From Qipengyuania pelagi (GTDB lineage Bacteria; Pseudomonadota; Alphaproteobacteria; Sphingomonadales; Sphingomonadaceae), in assembly GCF_009827295.1 (NCBI RefSeq), contig NZ_WTYD01000001.1, positions 1,426,001-1,490,000 of the forward strand: 64,000 nucleotides of DNA, written 5' to 3'. A model generated the notes under the pieces. That model was not told the DNA's origin, did no database searches, and worked only from the letters and a program-made list of their open reading frames with translations. A program made the position numbers and the translations under genes. This document shows, one piece after another, positions 40,007 through 47,925 of this stretch; position 1 is the first letter of the stretch, and each line of letters starts with the position of its first letter.

Positions 40007-41371
40007 TCAGACGGGCGCCGCCGTCACCGGCCGTAAGTGCCTGACCCATGCGAACAGCCGCGTCAGCGGTGCGGTGATCAGCCCGTTTTCGGCCATGTAA
40101 TCGTAATAGGCGCGGTATTTCGCGTCCTCGCGCAGCAGATGCGCCTCCTCCGTCCGCGCGCGCCAGTAATAGATGCCGTTAACGACCAGCAGGAAGAAGG
40201 AATTGCGGATCATCTCGACCGGGCTGCCGGTGGTGACGAGGAACGGCAGGGTCGCAAACCACCAGAACAGGTTCTTCGACACATAGGCCGGGTGCCGCGT
40301 CCAGCGATAGGGGCCGTTAGTGATGACCCCGCGATAGGTGAGGTTGGAAAAACGCAGGCCGAACACGAAGGTCGCCCAGGCGTAGAAGAAGGTCAGCCCC
40401 ACCAGCAGCGTGCCCCAGACGGCGATCAGCGGATCGTTGCCCTGCATCCAGTAGAGCCACTCGGGCGTGTTCTGCTGGTAATTGACGAACTGGGCATTGC
40501 CCATGATCCCCCATACCATCGGGGGGTAGCAGATCAGCGCCGCGATCCAGCCGCCGAGAAACGGATTGCCGCTGCGGATATGCGCGTCGAGCGGGCGGAC
40601 GGTCATGATATAGCCGACCGTGCCGATGATCACGTCCATCATGAACATGACCTCGATCAGGAACAGCGTCGCGCTGGCCGGTTGCGAGAAGGTCTGCGCC
40701 AGGTCCGCCGACACCACGGTGGCGAAGGCGAAGGGGACGATCGAGATCATGAAGGCGGTATAGAACCCCTTGATGATCCAGGTGCGCCAGTGCTTCTTGA
40801 TCTGCTCCGGGTCCCAGCCGGGCCTGCCGAGGATCAGCGCGCCGAAATGCCAGGCATGATCGCGCGGATTGACCATCACCCGATCGAGCCACAGCACGTA
40901 GGGAACGGACAGGACGACGAGCGGCAGTGCGGCCCAGGTCAGCACCTTGATCGCGAAGACGTAATTCCCGTCCCAATACCAGCGGCACAGGCAATAGAGC
41001 GCGGCGATCACCGCCCAGGTCGCCCACAGGCCCAAAAGCTTGACCATGCTGGTTCCGCGATCGGGCGGGCGGGTCCGGCGAAGCGACCAGTCGATCCCGG
41101 TCGAGGGCCTGAGATGCACCTTGTCGACCAGAACCGACCACAGGGCCATCGGAACGGCGGCGGCGAACAGGGCGACCAGCGCCGAATGCGGCCCGCTCAT
41201 CGGCTCGCGCGGCATGGCGAGGTCGAAGTAATCGGCGATCGCGGCGAAATTGCGCGACACCGCCACCCAGGCGAACAGGCCCGCCAGCCCGACCAGGCCG
41301 ACGAAGGAGGAAACGTCGCTTTCCGGTCTGGGGGGTCTGGCCGCGTGCGACGGCGCCTCGGCGGTGTCCAT
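40007..41371 (-). CDS. Integral membrane protein with C-terminal isoprenylcysteine/phospholipid methyltransferase-like domain
   Basis: A 454-residue inner-membrane protein with about ten hydrophobic segments. The C-terminal 120 residues hold NGPYRWTRHPAYVSKNLFWW and EEAHLLREDAKYRAYYD, the RHPxY and E-x2-L...Y motifs of the ICMT/NnrU/PEMT-like methyltransferases that bind AdoMet at the membrane. The N-terminal 300 residues carry additional transmembrane segments not found in the usual 200-residue family members. Substrate unknown; candidates are phospholipids or modified small molecules. It lies 60 nt downstream of bamB on the same strand. Confidence 0.82.
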   Translation of the reverse strand: MDTAEAPSHAARPPRPESDVSSFVGLVGLAGLFAWVAVSRNFAAIADYFDLAMPREPMSGPHSALVALFAAAVPMALWSVLVDKVHLRPSTGIDWSLRRTRPPDRGTSMVKLLGLWATWAVIAALYCLCRWYWDGNYVFAIKVLTWAALPLVVLSVPYVLWLDRVMVNPRDHAWHFGALILGRPGWDPEQIKKHWRTWIIKGFYTAFMISIVPFAFATVVSADLAQTFSQPASATLFLIEVMFMMDVIIGTVGYIMTVRPLDAHIRSGNPFLGGWIAALICYPPMVWGIMGNAQFVNYQQNTPEWLYWMQGNDPLIAVWGTLLVGLTFFYAWATFVFGLRFSNLTYRGVITNGPYRWTRHPAYVSKNLFWWFATLPFLVTTGSPVEMIRNSFFLLVVNGIYYWRARTEEAHLLREDAKYRAYYDYMAENGLITAPLTRLFAWVRHLRPVTAAPV

Positions 41372-41431
41372 GGGCGTAGCTCCTACACCACAAGGGTTAA
41401 CACGGGCGTAAACCCGTGTCGCGCACCGGCT

Positions 41432-42817
41432 TTAGCGATAGGCGTGGATGCGCCCGCTATCGTCGAGGATGTACAGCGTGTTGTTGGCGACAACCGGGGG
41501 CAGGCTCACCGGCTGGCCCAGCTCCTGATACAGCGTCGCCGCGCCTTCGCCCGTGCTTACCCGCCACAATTCGCCGCGCGAATTGACGAGCCACAGCGAA
41601 TTGCCCGCCAGCACCGGCCCGGTCCAGAAGATCGGGCCCTTGCGGTCCTCGGGATCGCGATATTGCGCCAGCTGGGTCAGCCAGCGAACCTTGCCGGTGG
41701 AGCGGGCGATGGCGAGCAGGCGCGCATCGTCGGTCAGAGTGAAGATCCACTCGCCCGCAATCGCAGGCGTGGAAATCCCCGCGAGGTTCAATTCCCAGAT
41801 ACGCTGGCCGGTGACGAGCTCGTAAGCGGCCATGCGGCCACCCTGGCCCAGCGCATAGACGCGGCCATTGTCGATGATCGGATCGGCGTCGATATCGGTC
41901 AGCGTGCCAACCTGGGTCGAGATGCTGGTCCGCGCCAGCGCGTCCGCCCACAGGCTGCGCCCGTTTTCGTAGCGATAGGCGACCAGCTCGCCGGAGCTGT
42001 AGCCCGCGATGACGGTCCCCTGCCCGACGGCGGGCGCGGCGACACCGAACACCCCGGCTTGGGTCGAGGAAGCCGATTCCTGCCATTGCAGCGAGCCGTC
42101 ATTGGCGTTGAGCGCAAAGATCTGGTTGTCCTGCGTCATCACATAGACCGAACCGAAGGCGACCGTGGGCGACCCACGCAGGGGACCGGACGGCGTGACC
42201 TTCCACAGCTCATTGCCCGTCGCGGCGTCCATCGCGATGACCTCGCCCGCGCCATTGGTGCCGTAGAGCCTGCCATTGTCGAAGCTGACCCCGCCTCCGA
42301 AGGCGGAGCTGCGCAGATTGCTTTCGAGCGCGGCGTTGCGCGTCCAGATCTTGGCGCCGGTACCCGCATCGAAGGCGTGGACGGTTCCGTCGACATCGAC
42401 GGCGTAGATCCTGCCGCCGCCGACCACGGGCGCGGCGCCGAGGCGGGCGCGATTGCTCGATCCGGCGATCTGCGCGGTCCAGGCGCGGGTCGGCTGGTCG
42501 GCCAACGCCAGATGGCCGTAGGACTTGCTCGCCGTACCACCGGCTTGCGCGAAGCTCGCATTGGTCTGCGCGGGCGGCAACACCACCTGCACGCTGGCGA
42601 GCGAGGGATCGACCTGCGCGCCGGTTTCGATCCGCGAGAGGATGGGGATGCGATTACCGACGGTCGGCGTCGTATCGTCGTCGCCCCCGCCACCGAACAG
42701 GCCGCCCGCACAGGCCGAAAGGCCCAAGGTAAGAGCGCCGAGAAGCCCGGTGCGGGCCAGAAGATTGGTCTTGGTCATGCTCGTCATCGCGTCGTTCTGC
42801 CCGTGATTGCGCGTCAT
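41432..42817 (-). CDS. bamB: Outer-membrane assembly lipoprotein BamB (PQQ-like beta-propeller)
   Basis: Lipoprotein of the BAM complex that inserts beta-barrel proteins in the outer membrane. The sequence has a signal peptide with lipobox LSAC and then eight WD-like PQQ repeats (DAGTGAKIW, DAATGNELW, NANDGSLQW, ELVTGQRIWELNLAG). Up to 461 residues. Start options are the ATG at 42817, which overlaps the stop of the TPR gene (ATGA), at 42787, and at 42778; the signal peptide itself begins MTKTNLLARTG at 42778. The overlap favours 42817. Confidence 0.92.
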   Translation of the reverse strand: MTRNHGQNDAMTSMTKTNLLARTGLLGALTLGLSACAGGLFGGGGDDDTTPTVGNRIPILSRIETGAQVDPSLASVQVVLPPAQTNASFAQAGGTASKSYGHLALADQPTRAWTAQIAGSSNRARLGAAPVVGGGRIYAVDVDGTVHAFDAGTGAKIWTRNAALESNLRSSAFGGGVSFDNGRLYGTNGAGEVIAMDAATGNELWKVTPSGPLRGSPTVAFGSVYVMTQDNQIFALNANDGSLQWQESASSTQAGVFGVAAPAVGQGTVIAGYSSGELVAYRYENGRSLWADALARTSISTQVGTLTDIDADPIIDNGRVYALGQGGRMAAYELVTGQRIWELNLAGISTPAIAGEWIFTLTDDARLLAIARSTGKVRWLTQLAQYRDPEDRKGPIFWTGPVLAGNSLWLVNSRGELWRVSTGEGAATLYQELGQPVSLPPVVANNTLYILDDSGRIHAYR

Positions 42818-43617
42818 TCGGCTGCCGGAGCGCTCTGCGCTTCCGGTGCCGCGTCGCGGTCGATGCCCTGTTGTTCGAGAAGCGCGTCGACATCCGCGAT
42901 GGCGTCCACGCCGAGGATGCCCGCCATCTGGCGCGAGCGCGAACGCAGGCTTTCCGGCGCGGTCTCGCTCTGCGCGATCTGCGAGAACAGTTTGCCCGCC
43001 TCCGCCCGGTTGCCGCGTTCGAGCTGCGCCATGGCGACCAGCTCCGCCGCGCTGCCGAAGAAGGGATGATCGGGCTGCGCCAGCGCGTTCAGCTCACTGA
43101 CCACGGCGCCCTTGTCCATCGTGTCGAACCCGGCCGAAACCTTGCGGATCAGCGCCAGATCGCGCAGCGGCTGCGGCGCGCTAGTGTCCTTGGCAAGCGC
43201 ATCGAAGGCGGCGATCGCCTGTTCGGTGTCACCCCGGCGCGCCAGGATCGCGCCGCGCATCATCTTAGCATTCGCGCTCGCCGCGCCGCGTTCGGCGGCG
43301 GCGAGACCTTCGAGATTGTCGTAGGCGGTCTGAAGATTGCCGGCCTCGATATTGTCGAGCGCCCCGATCAGGACCTCGCCATCCGTCTCGCGCGCGGCTT
43401 CCTGCCGGTTCTGCCAGTAGAGATACCCCGCAAAGGCGACCAGCAGCAGGACGATCGCGCCCGCCAGCGGAAGGCCGTATTTCTTGCCGAAGCTTTGCAG
43501 ATCGCCCTGGCGGACGGCATCGTCCACTTCGCGGATCAGCGCGTCATCCTCGGCGGCCTGTCGGCGGGCCAGTTCCTCCTGGCGGGTCAGGGCTGGTTTT
43601 TTCGGTGTGAGAGCCAC
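42814..43617 (-). CDS. YfgM-like tetratricopeptide repeat membrane protein
   Basis: A 267-residue inner-membrane protein with one transmembrane segment (about residues 49-69, LPLAGAIVLLLVAFAGYLYW) and a periplasmic TPR-like helical domain. This matches YfgM, an ancillary factor of the Sec translocon and chaperone network, which is typically encoded just upstream of bamB. The start is a GTG at 43617; no ATG fits. The stop overlaps bamB. Confidence 0.88.
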   Translation of the reverse strand: MALTPKKPALTRQEELARRQAAEDDALIREVDDAVRQGDLQSFGKKYGLPLAGAIVLLLVAFAGYLYWQNRQEAARETDGEVLIGALDNIEAGNLQTAYDNLEGLAAAERGAASANAKMMRGAILARRGDTEQAIAAFDALAKDTSAPQPLRDLALIRKVSAGFDTMDKGAVVSELNALAQPDHPFFGSAAELVAMAQLERGNRAEAGKLFSQIAQSETAPESLRSRSRQMAGILGVDAIADVDALLEQQGIDRDAAPEAQSAPAAE

Positions 43618-43823
43618 GAGCGGCTGGTTTCCCGTTTAGATAAAATTGGCAGATAAGATTGGCGTTCGGCGTCCGGTCGAAAGGGCCCGTCCAAAGGTCC
43701 GTCGCCCGGTTCAGCGGGGTTCATTAGGCGGCGCGCCGCGTAAGGGCAATGGGGTGGAAACCTGTGCAGTCATCGCCCGCTGCCTGCGGCCGGACGGGTG
43801 AATGGCGGATGAAACCGGTGCGC

Positions 43824-45002
43824 CTAGAGATCGAAACCGTGCATGGCGCTGGAATAGAGCCGACGATAAGTGGCGATCATCCGGTCCGCATCGAATTGCG
43901 CGCGGGCCTTGGCGCGGTTCGCCTTGCCGATCCGGTCGCGCAGTTTCGCATCATTCGCCAGCGCGACGAGCGCCTCGCCGATCGCTTCCTCCTCCGCTGC
44001 CGCGGCGAGGTAGGGGAGGTTTTCCTCGGCGACGATGCGGGCGATATCCCCGATTTCGGGCGCCACCACAGGGCGCCCCGCCGCCATCGCCTCGACTACG
44101 GAGAGCGGGAATTGCTCGCTGTCGCTCGACAGGGCGAAGATGTCGAACAGGCCGACAGCCTTGGCGGGATCGTCGACGATGCCGGGAAGATGCACCCGAT
44201 CGTTTAGTTCCAGCCGGTCGATCTCCGCCTCTATCCTCGCGCGATCGGGTCCTTCGCCGCACACGATCAGATGCCAGTCGTCCGGCATGGCGGCAAAGGC
44301 GCGCACCAGGCGCGGGATGTTCTTGACCGGGCGCAGGCCCGCGAGCGTTCCGACCCATTTTTCCCCCGGCCGCTTCAACAGGCGGGGAATCGCGCCATCC
44401 TTCGGCCTGGCGGCATAGGCGCCGGTATCGATGCCGTTGGGGATGCGCTTCACCCGGCCGAGCGGCTGCTGCCATTCGACCAGCGCGATTTCCTCCAGCA
44501 CCTCGGACGGAACGACGAGGCCAGAGGATTTGCCCAAGGCGATCCGCCGAAACCACGTCCGCCGCTGCTTGCGCTTCACGAGTTCGCTCTCATCGAACCC
44601 GTCCTCGTGATGGATCAGCTTGGGCAGACGGAAAGCATCGGAAAACAGCGTGTGCGCCATCACCGCATCCATCGCACCCCAATTATAGGTGAGGACGAGA
44701 TCGTAGTCGCGCATAGCCTTGGCGAGTTTCTGGAGGCGACCCGGCGTCGGCAAGCCCTTGAGCGACGGGAATTCCGGCTGGAGCGTGACCGCGATGCCAG
44801 GCCGGATACGCTTCGCCGCGCCCAGCTGGTCAGGTTCGGCGGATACGATCGTATGCTGCGCCTTCGTTCCGAACGCGTTGATCAGCTGGACGCAGCGCAA
44901 TTCCTTGCCGCCGGGCGAAAACGTCGAATGGATGTGGAGGATGTGCGGCACGCGGGCGCGGGTCTTCGCTGCGCCGCGCGGCGGTCCTTTGCTCCCGCTC
45001 AT
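43824..45002 (-). CDS. Glycosyltransferase, GT4 family
   Basis: A 392-residue GT-B glycosyltransferase. The N-terminal domain has HIHSTFSPGGKELR, and the C-terminal domain has RIPNGIDT, GTLAGLRPVKNIPRLVRAF and the E-x7-E motif in SSDSEQFPLSVVEAMAAG that contacts the sugar nucleotide. Target is unknown; glycan or lipid-linked sugar assembly are likely. Its ATG overlaps the hydrolase stop by four bases (ATGA), so the two genes are coupled. The 206-nt gap downstream to the YfgM-like gene contains no recognisable gene. Confidence 0.92.
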   Translation of the reverse strand: MSGSKGPPRGAAKTRARVPHILHIHSTFSPGGKELRCVQLINAFGTKAQHTIVSAEPDQLGAAKRIRPGIAVTLQPEFPSLKGLPTPGRLQKLAKAMRDYDLVLTYNWGAMDAVMAHTLFSDAFRLPKLIHHEDGFDESELVKRKQRRTWFRRIALGKSSGLVVPSEVLEEIALVEWQQPLGRVKRIPNGIDTGAYAARPKDGAIPRLLKRPGEKWVGTLAGLRPVKNIPRLVRAFAAMPDDWHLIVCGEGPDRARIEAEIDRLELNDRVHLPGIVDDPAKAVGLFDIFALSSDSEQFPLSVVEAMAAGRPVVAPEIGDIARIVAEENLPYLAAAAEEEAIGEALVALANDAKLRDRIGKANRAKARAQFDADRMIATYRRLYSSAMHGFDL

Positions 45003-45874
45003 ACGATTTCGGACAGGAAGGCGTCGATCGCGGCCCGCGCCTCGGGCTCGTCGAGCGTGGGGGCATGGCCGGTCGCGGGGATCGTCACCGCCTTCGCTTC
45101 GGGGATGCGGCGCTGCATTTCCGCCAGCGTATCGGCCCCGAACAGCGAGGAGATTTCGCCCCGCACCAGCAGCAGCGGCCGACCTTCAAGCGCTTCATAG
45201 GCGGGCCACATATCGGGCGGCACGGCGTTCTCGTCGGCGGCCAGGATCGGCTCCGCGATCTTCATGTCGTAATCGTAGGAAATCCGCCCGTTATTGCACA
45301 GCACCAGCGTGCGCTTGGCCATCCTGATCCAGTCCTCGGTATCGAAGCGGGGGAAGGCCTCTCCATGCGTTTCCTCAAGGGCACGCGCGGCGTGCATCCA
45401 GGTGGGAAAGCTGCGCCCCTGTCCGACATAGGACTTGATCGCATCGAGCCCTTCGGTCCGCAATTCGGGGCCGATATCGTTCAGCACCGCGCCCGCGATC
45501 GTCTGCGGTCGGGTGGCCGCCAATATCATCGTGATGATCCCGCCCATCGAGGTTCCGATCGATACGAACCGTTCGATCCCCTGATCCTCGAGCAGCGCGA
45601 CCAGATCGCCGACATAGGTGGGCACGGCATAGCTCGCCGGGTCGGGCGCGTAATCGCTGTCCCCGCGCCCGCGCATTTCCGGCACCAGCACCCGCCATTC
45701 GCCCGCCAGATGCTCCGCCAGATCGGCGAAGTCGCGGGCGTTGCGGGTAAGGCCGTGCAGGCAGATGATCGGCGGGCGAGAGGGATCGGCGCCCTCGCTG
45801 GAGGAATAATCCCGGTAATGCAGGGTGAGCCCGTCGCCTGTCTGCCAGGTCCGGTCGGTATAGGCTTTGTCCAT
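44999..45874 (-). CDS. Alpha/beta hydrolase
   Basis: A 291-residue alpha/beta-hydrolase-fold enzyme. The oxyanion-hole segment LHGLTRNARDF, nucleophile elbow GTSMGG (Ser), and the C-terminal His in GHAPTLDEP are present, with an Asp/Glu in the ENAVPPDMW-to-FGAD region. Cytoplasmic; no signal peptide. Substrate unknown. ATG at 45874; the next gene (selO) starts only about 23 nt away in the opposite direction. Overlaps the glycosyltransferase gene. Confidence 0.9.
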   Translation of the reverse strand: MDKAYTDRTWQTGDGLTLHYRDYSSSEGADPSRPPIICLHGLTRNARDFADLAEHLAGEWRVLVPEMRGRGDSDYAPDPASYAVPTYVGDLVALLEDQGIERFVSIGTSMGGIITMILAATRPQTIAGAVLNDIGPELRTEGLDAIKSYVGQGRSFPTWMHAARALEETHGEAFPRFDTEDWIRMAKRTLVLCNNGRISYDYDMKIAEPILAADENAVPPDMWPAYEALEGRPLLLVRGEISSLFGADTLAEMQRRIPEAKAVTIPATGHAPTLDEPEARAAIDAFLSEIV

Positions 45875-45897
45875 GATCGGCGCGGTTTCGTTCTTCG

Positions 45898-47364
45898 ATG
45901 ACTGTGTCGGTGATACGGAACGGTTCGGCGAGTGGCCTTGCCCTGTATCGGTCTGGCGCCCACTATCGCTGGATGAACGACCCTGCGCAAGCCGCCTCCT
46001 ATCGTCCCGACACCCCGATCGCCGAACTGGCGGGCTGGATCGGCGATCCGGTGCGGGCGGCGGCGTTTCCCGAAACCACCCTGCGCTGGCGCAACGACCG
46101 GGCGGCGCGGGACGTCGGGCTGGACGGTCTGAGCGATACGGATTGGGTCCGCCATTTCGCGCGGTTCGATCCCCTGCCCGGCAATCTGCCCGAACCGCTG
46201 GCGCTGCGCTATCACGGGCATCAGTTCCGGGTCTACAATCCCGAGATCGGCGACGGGCGCGGATTTTTGTTCGCCCAGATGCGGGATCGCGCCGGTCGAT
46301 TGATGGATCTCGGCACCAAGGGGTCCGGCACCACGCCGTGGAGCAGGCGGGGCGACGGGCGGCTGACATTGAAAGGCGCGGTGCGCGAGATGCTGGCGAC
46401 CGAGATGCTCGAGGCGTTGGGTGTGAACACCTCGCGAACCTTCTCGGTGATCGAGACCGGCGAGGAACTGGAGCGCGGGGACGAACCTTCGCCAACGCGC
46501 TCCGCCGTGCTGACGCGGTTGAGCCACGGCCATATCCGCATCGGCACCTTTCAGCGCCTGCTCGCGCTGGAGGAGGCGGAGCATATGACCGCTCTGATCG
46601 AGTATTGCCTCACCCAGTTTCCCGGCCCACCGCCGCCTGAGGACGCTCCCGGCGGAGATCAGCCGGCCGTGCGGCTGATGCATCTGGTGGTCGAACGCAT
46701 GGCCGATCTGGCGGCGAGCTATATGGTGGCCGGATTCGTCCACGGCGTGCTCAACACCGACAATATGAACATTTCAGGCGAGAGCTTCGATTACGGGCCG
46801 TGGCGGTTCCTCCCCCGGTGGGAGCCGGGCTTCACCGCCGCCTATTTCGATCATGCCGGGCTTTACGCCTTCGGTCGCCAGCCGGAGGCGTTGCACTGGA
46901 ATTGCGGGCAGCTGGCCGTGGCCCTGCGCCTCGTTTGCGAAGCCCCGCCGCTGATCGCCGCGCTGGAGCGGTTCGGATCGCTCTACATGGAAGCGGTCGG
47001 GCGGCGCTGGTGCTGGCGAATGGGTGTGAAGAGCCGGGGAAGCGAGCGCGATGGCGCGCTGGTGGCCGCCAGCGAACAGGCGATGCGCGCGAGTGGGGAT
47101 ACGCCCGATGCGTTCTTCCATGGGCACCGCGGCGGACGAGACGCGGAGGGAAGCCTCGCCGATGCGCTGTCCGATTACGAGGCTTCGGACCTCGCGCATC
47201 CCTATTGGTCGGAAACCCCGGAGACGATGGTGATCGAGGAGGTCGAGCGCATCTGGTCCGCGATCGAGCGGGACGATGACTGGCAACCGCTTGTCGAGAA
47301 GGTCGCCGCGATCCGCCGCATGGGCGAGGCGCATGGGTCGCCGCCGCGTCCCGCCGGGCATTGA
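45898..47364 (+). CDS. selO: Protein adenylyltransferase SelO (YdiU)
   Basis: Pseudokinase-fold enzyme that transfers AMP to protein Ser/Thr/Tyr, linked to oxidative-stress response in bacteria and mitochondria. The 488-residue protein matches SelO: RYHGHQFRVYNPEIGDGRG, LKGAVREML, and the catalytic HGVLNTDNMNISGESFDYGPW segment. No ribosome site is seen at the ATG at 45898, and an in-frame ATG at 45973 would leave a more reasonable divergent promoter gap, so the true start may be 45973 (463 residues). Converges on a secreted-protein gene. Confidence 0.93.
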   Translation: MTVSVIRNGSASGLALYRSGAHYRWMNDPAQAASYRPDTPIAELAGWIGDPVRAAAFPETTLRWRNDRAARDVGLDGLSDTDWVRHFARFDPLPGNLPEPLALRYHGHQFRVYNPEIGDGRGFLFAQMRDRAGRLMDLGTKGSGTTPWSRRGDGRLTLKGAVREMLATEMLEALGVNTSRTFSVIETGEELERGDEPSPTRSAVLTRLSHGHIRIGTFQRLLALEEAEHMTALIEYCLTQFPGPPPPEDAPGGDQPAVRLMHLVVERMADLAASYMVAGFVHGVLNTDNMNISGESFDYGPWRFLPRWEPGFTAAYFDHAGLYAFGRQPEALHWNCGQLAVALRLVCEAPPLIAALERFGSLYMEAVGRRWCWRMGVKSRGSERDGALVAASEQAMRASGDTPDAFFHGHRGGRDAEGSLADALSDYEASDLAHPYWSETPETMVIEEVERIWSAIERDDDWQPLVEKVAAIRRMGEAHGSPPRPAGH

Positions 47365-47374
47365 CCGAGCAGGT

Positions 47375-47908
47375 CTAGCGCGACGGTGCCTCGGTGGTCA
47401 TCTGAAGCGGCTGCAGGTCGATGCCGACCAGTTTCCAGCGGCCTTGTTCCCACTGATAATACAGGTCGAACCCGATCGAGATCGGGCGCATCTGAAACAC
47501 GCCCTGGACGCGGAAGACGTCTTCCTGAACCAATCGCGGCGCGACCGTATAGGTCGGCGGCACCAGCAGCGCATTGGACAGATCGACCTGAAGATTGCGC
47601 AAGCCGGTGAAGATCTGGCCCAGTTGCGCAGGGGTGTTGTTGATCTGGAAGCCCTGCGCCGAAATATCGCGTAGGACCGAATAATTGCCCGACCGATTGG
47701 CATGATCGACCGCCGCGACGGTGGACCAGATCAGCTTCGACAATTCGAGCTGCCCCGGTGTCGGACGGATTGATGGTGGCGGCTGAACGCTCGGCTGCGG
47801 AGCGGCTTGCTGCGCGGAAACGGGCACAGCGCAAACTGCTGCCAGCGCGACGAAAAATGCCGGGGCAGAGCGCCCCGGCATCTTTTTTAGATTTGCGATC
47901 CTGATCAT
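47375..47908 (-). CDS. Secreted hypothetical protein
   Basis: Up to 177 residues with a signal peptide (core AFFVALAAVCAVPVSAQ) and a Pro/Gln-rich stretch after it. The mature domain (about 60-170) has a cystatin/NTF2-like pattern of alternating strands ending in YYQWEQGRWKLVGIDL, but I do not recognise it with certainty. A perfect terminator-like hairpin (47857-47888) covers codons for the MPGRSAPA segment of the signal peptide. The start may be the ATG at 47908 or the ATG at 47881 inside the hairpin; neither has a clear ribosome site. Confidence 0.7.
   Translation of the reverse strand: MIRIANLKKMPGRSAPAFFVALAAVCAVPVSAQQAAPQPSVQPPPSIRPTPGQLELSKLIWSTVAAVDHANRSGNYSVLRDISAQGFQINNTPAQLGQIFTGLRNLQVDLSNALLVPPTYTVAPRLVQEDVFRVQGVFQMRPISIGFDLYYQWEQGRWKLVGIDLQPLQMTTEAPSR
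47857..47888. terminator. Bidirectional terminator hairpin inside the signal-peptide codons
   Basis: A perfect 10-bp stem (ATGCCGGGGC / GCCCCGGCAT) with a 5-nt loop. On the minus strand it is followed by TTTTT and lies 38 nt downstream of the autotransporter stop, a normal place for its terminator. On the plus strand it is followed by C and six T residues. It is located within the first codons of the hypothetical gene at 47375-47908, with ATG 47881 in the stem. Confidence 0.85.
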
Positions 47909-47925
47909 GGATCGGGTCTAGCCGC

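Noticed and set aside
41400..41419. ACACGGG-CGTAAA-CCCGTGT hairpin between bamB and the membrane methyltransferase gene.
   Set aside because: A 7-bp stem without a T run; too weak to call a terminator, and no regulator motif is known for it.
40037..43069. A very long open frame (about 1010 codons) on the plus strand.
   Set aside because: It runs antisense through the membrane methyltransferase and bamB genes, has biased composition (Arg/Gly/His/Asp), no domains, and is a result of GC-rich codon use.
43618..43823. A structured-looking GC-rich leader upstream of the YfgM-like gene, considered as a riboswitch.
   Set aside because: It does not match the cobalamin, TPP, SAM, FMN or glycine riboswitch conserved boxes that I could check by eye.
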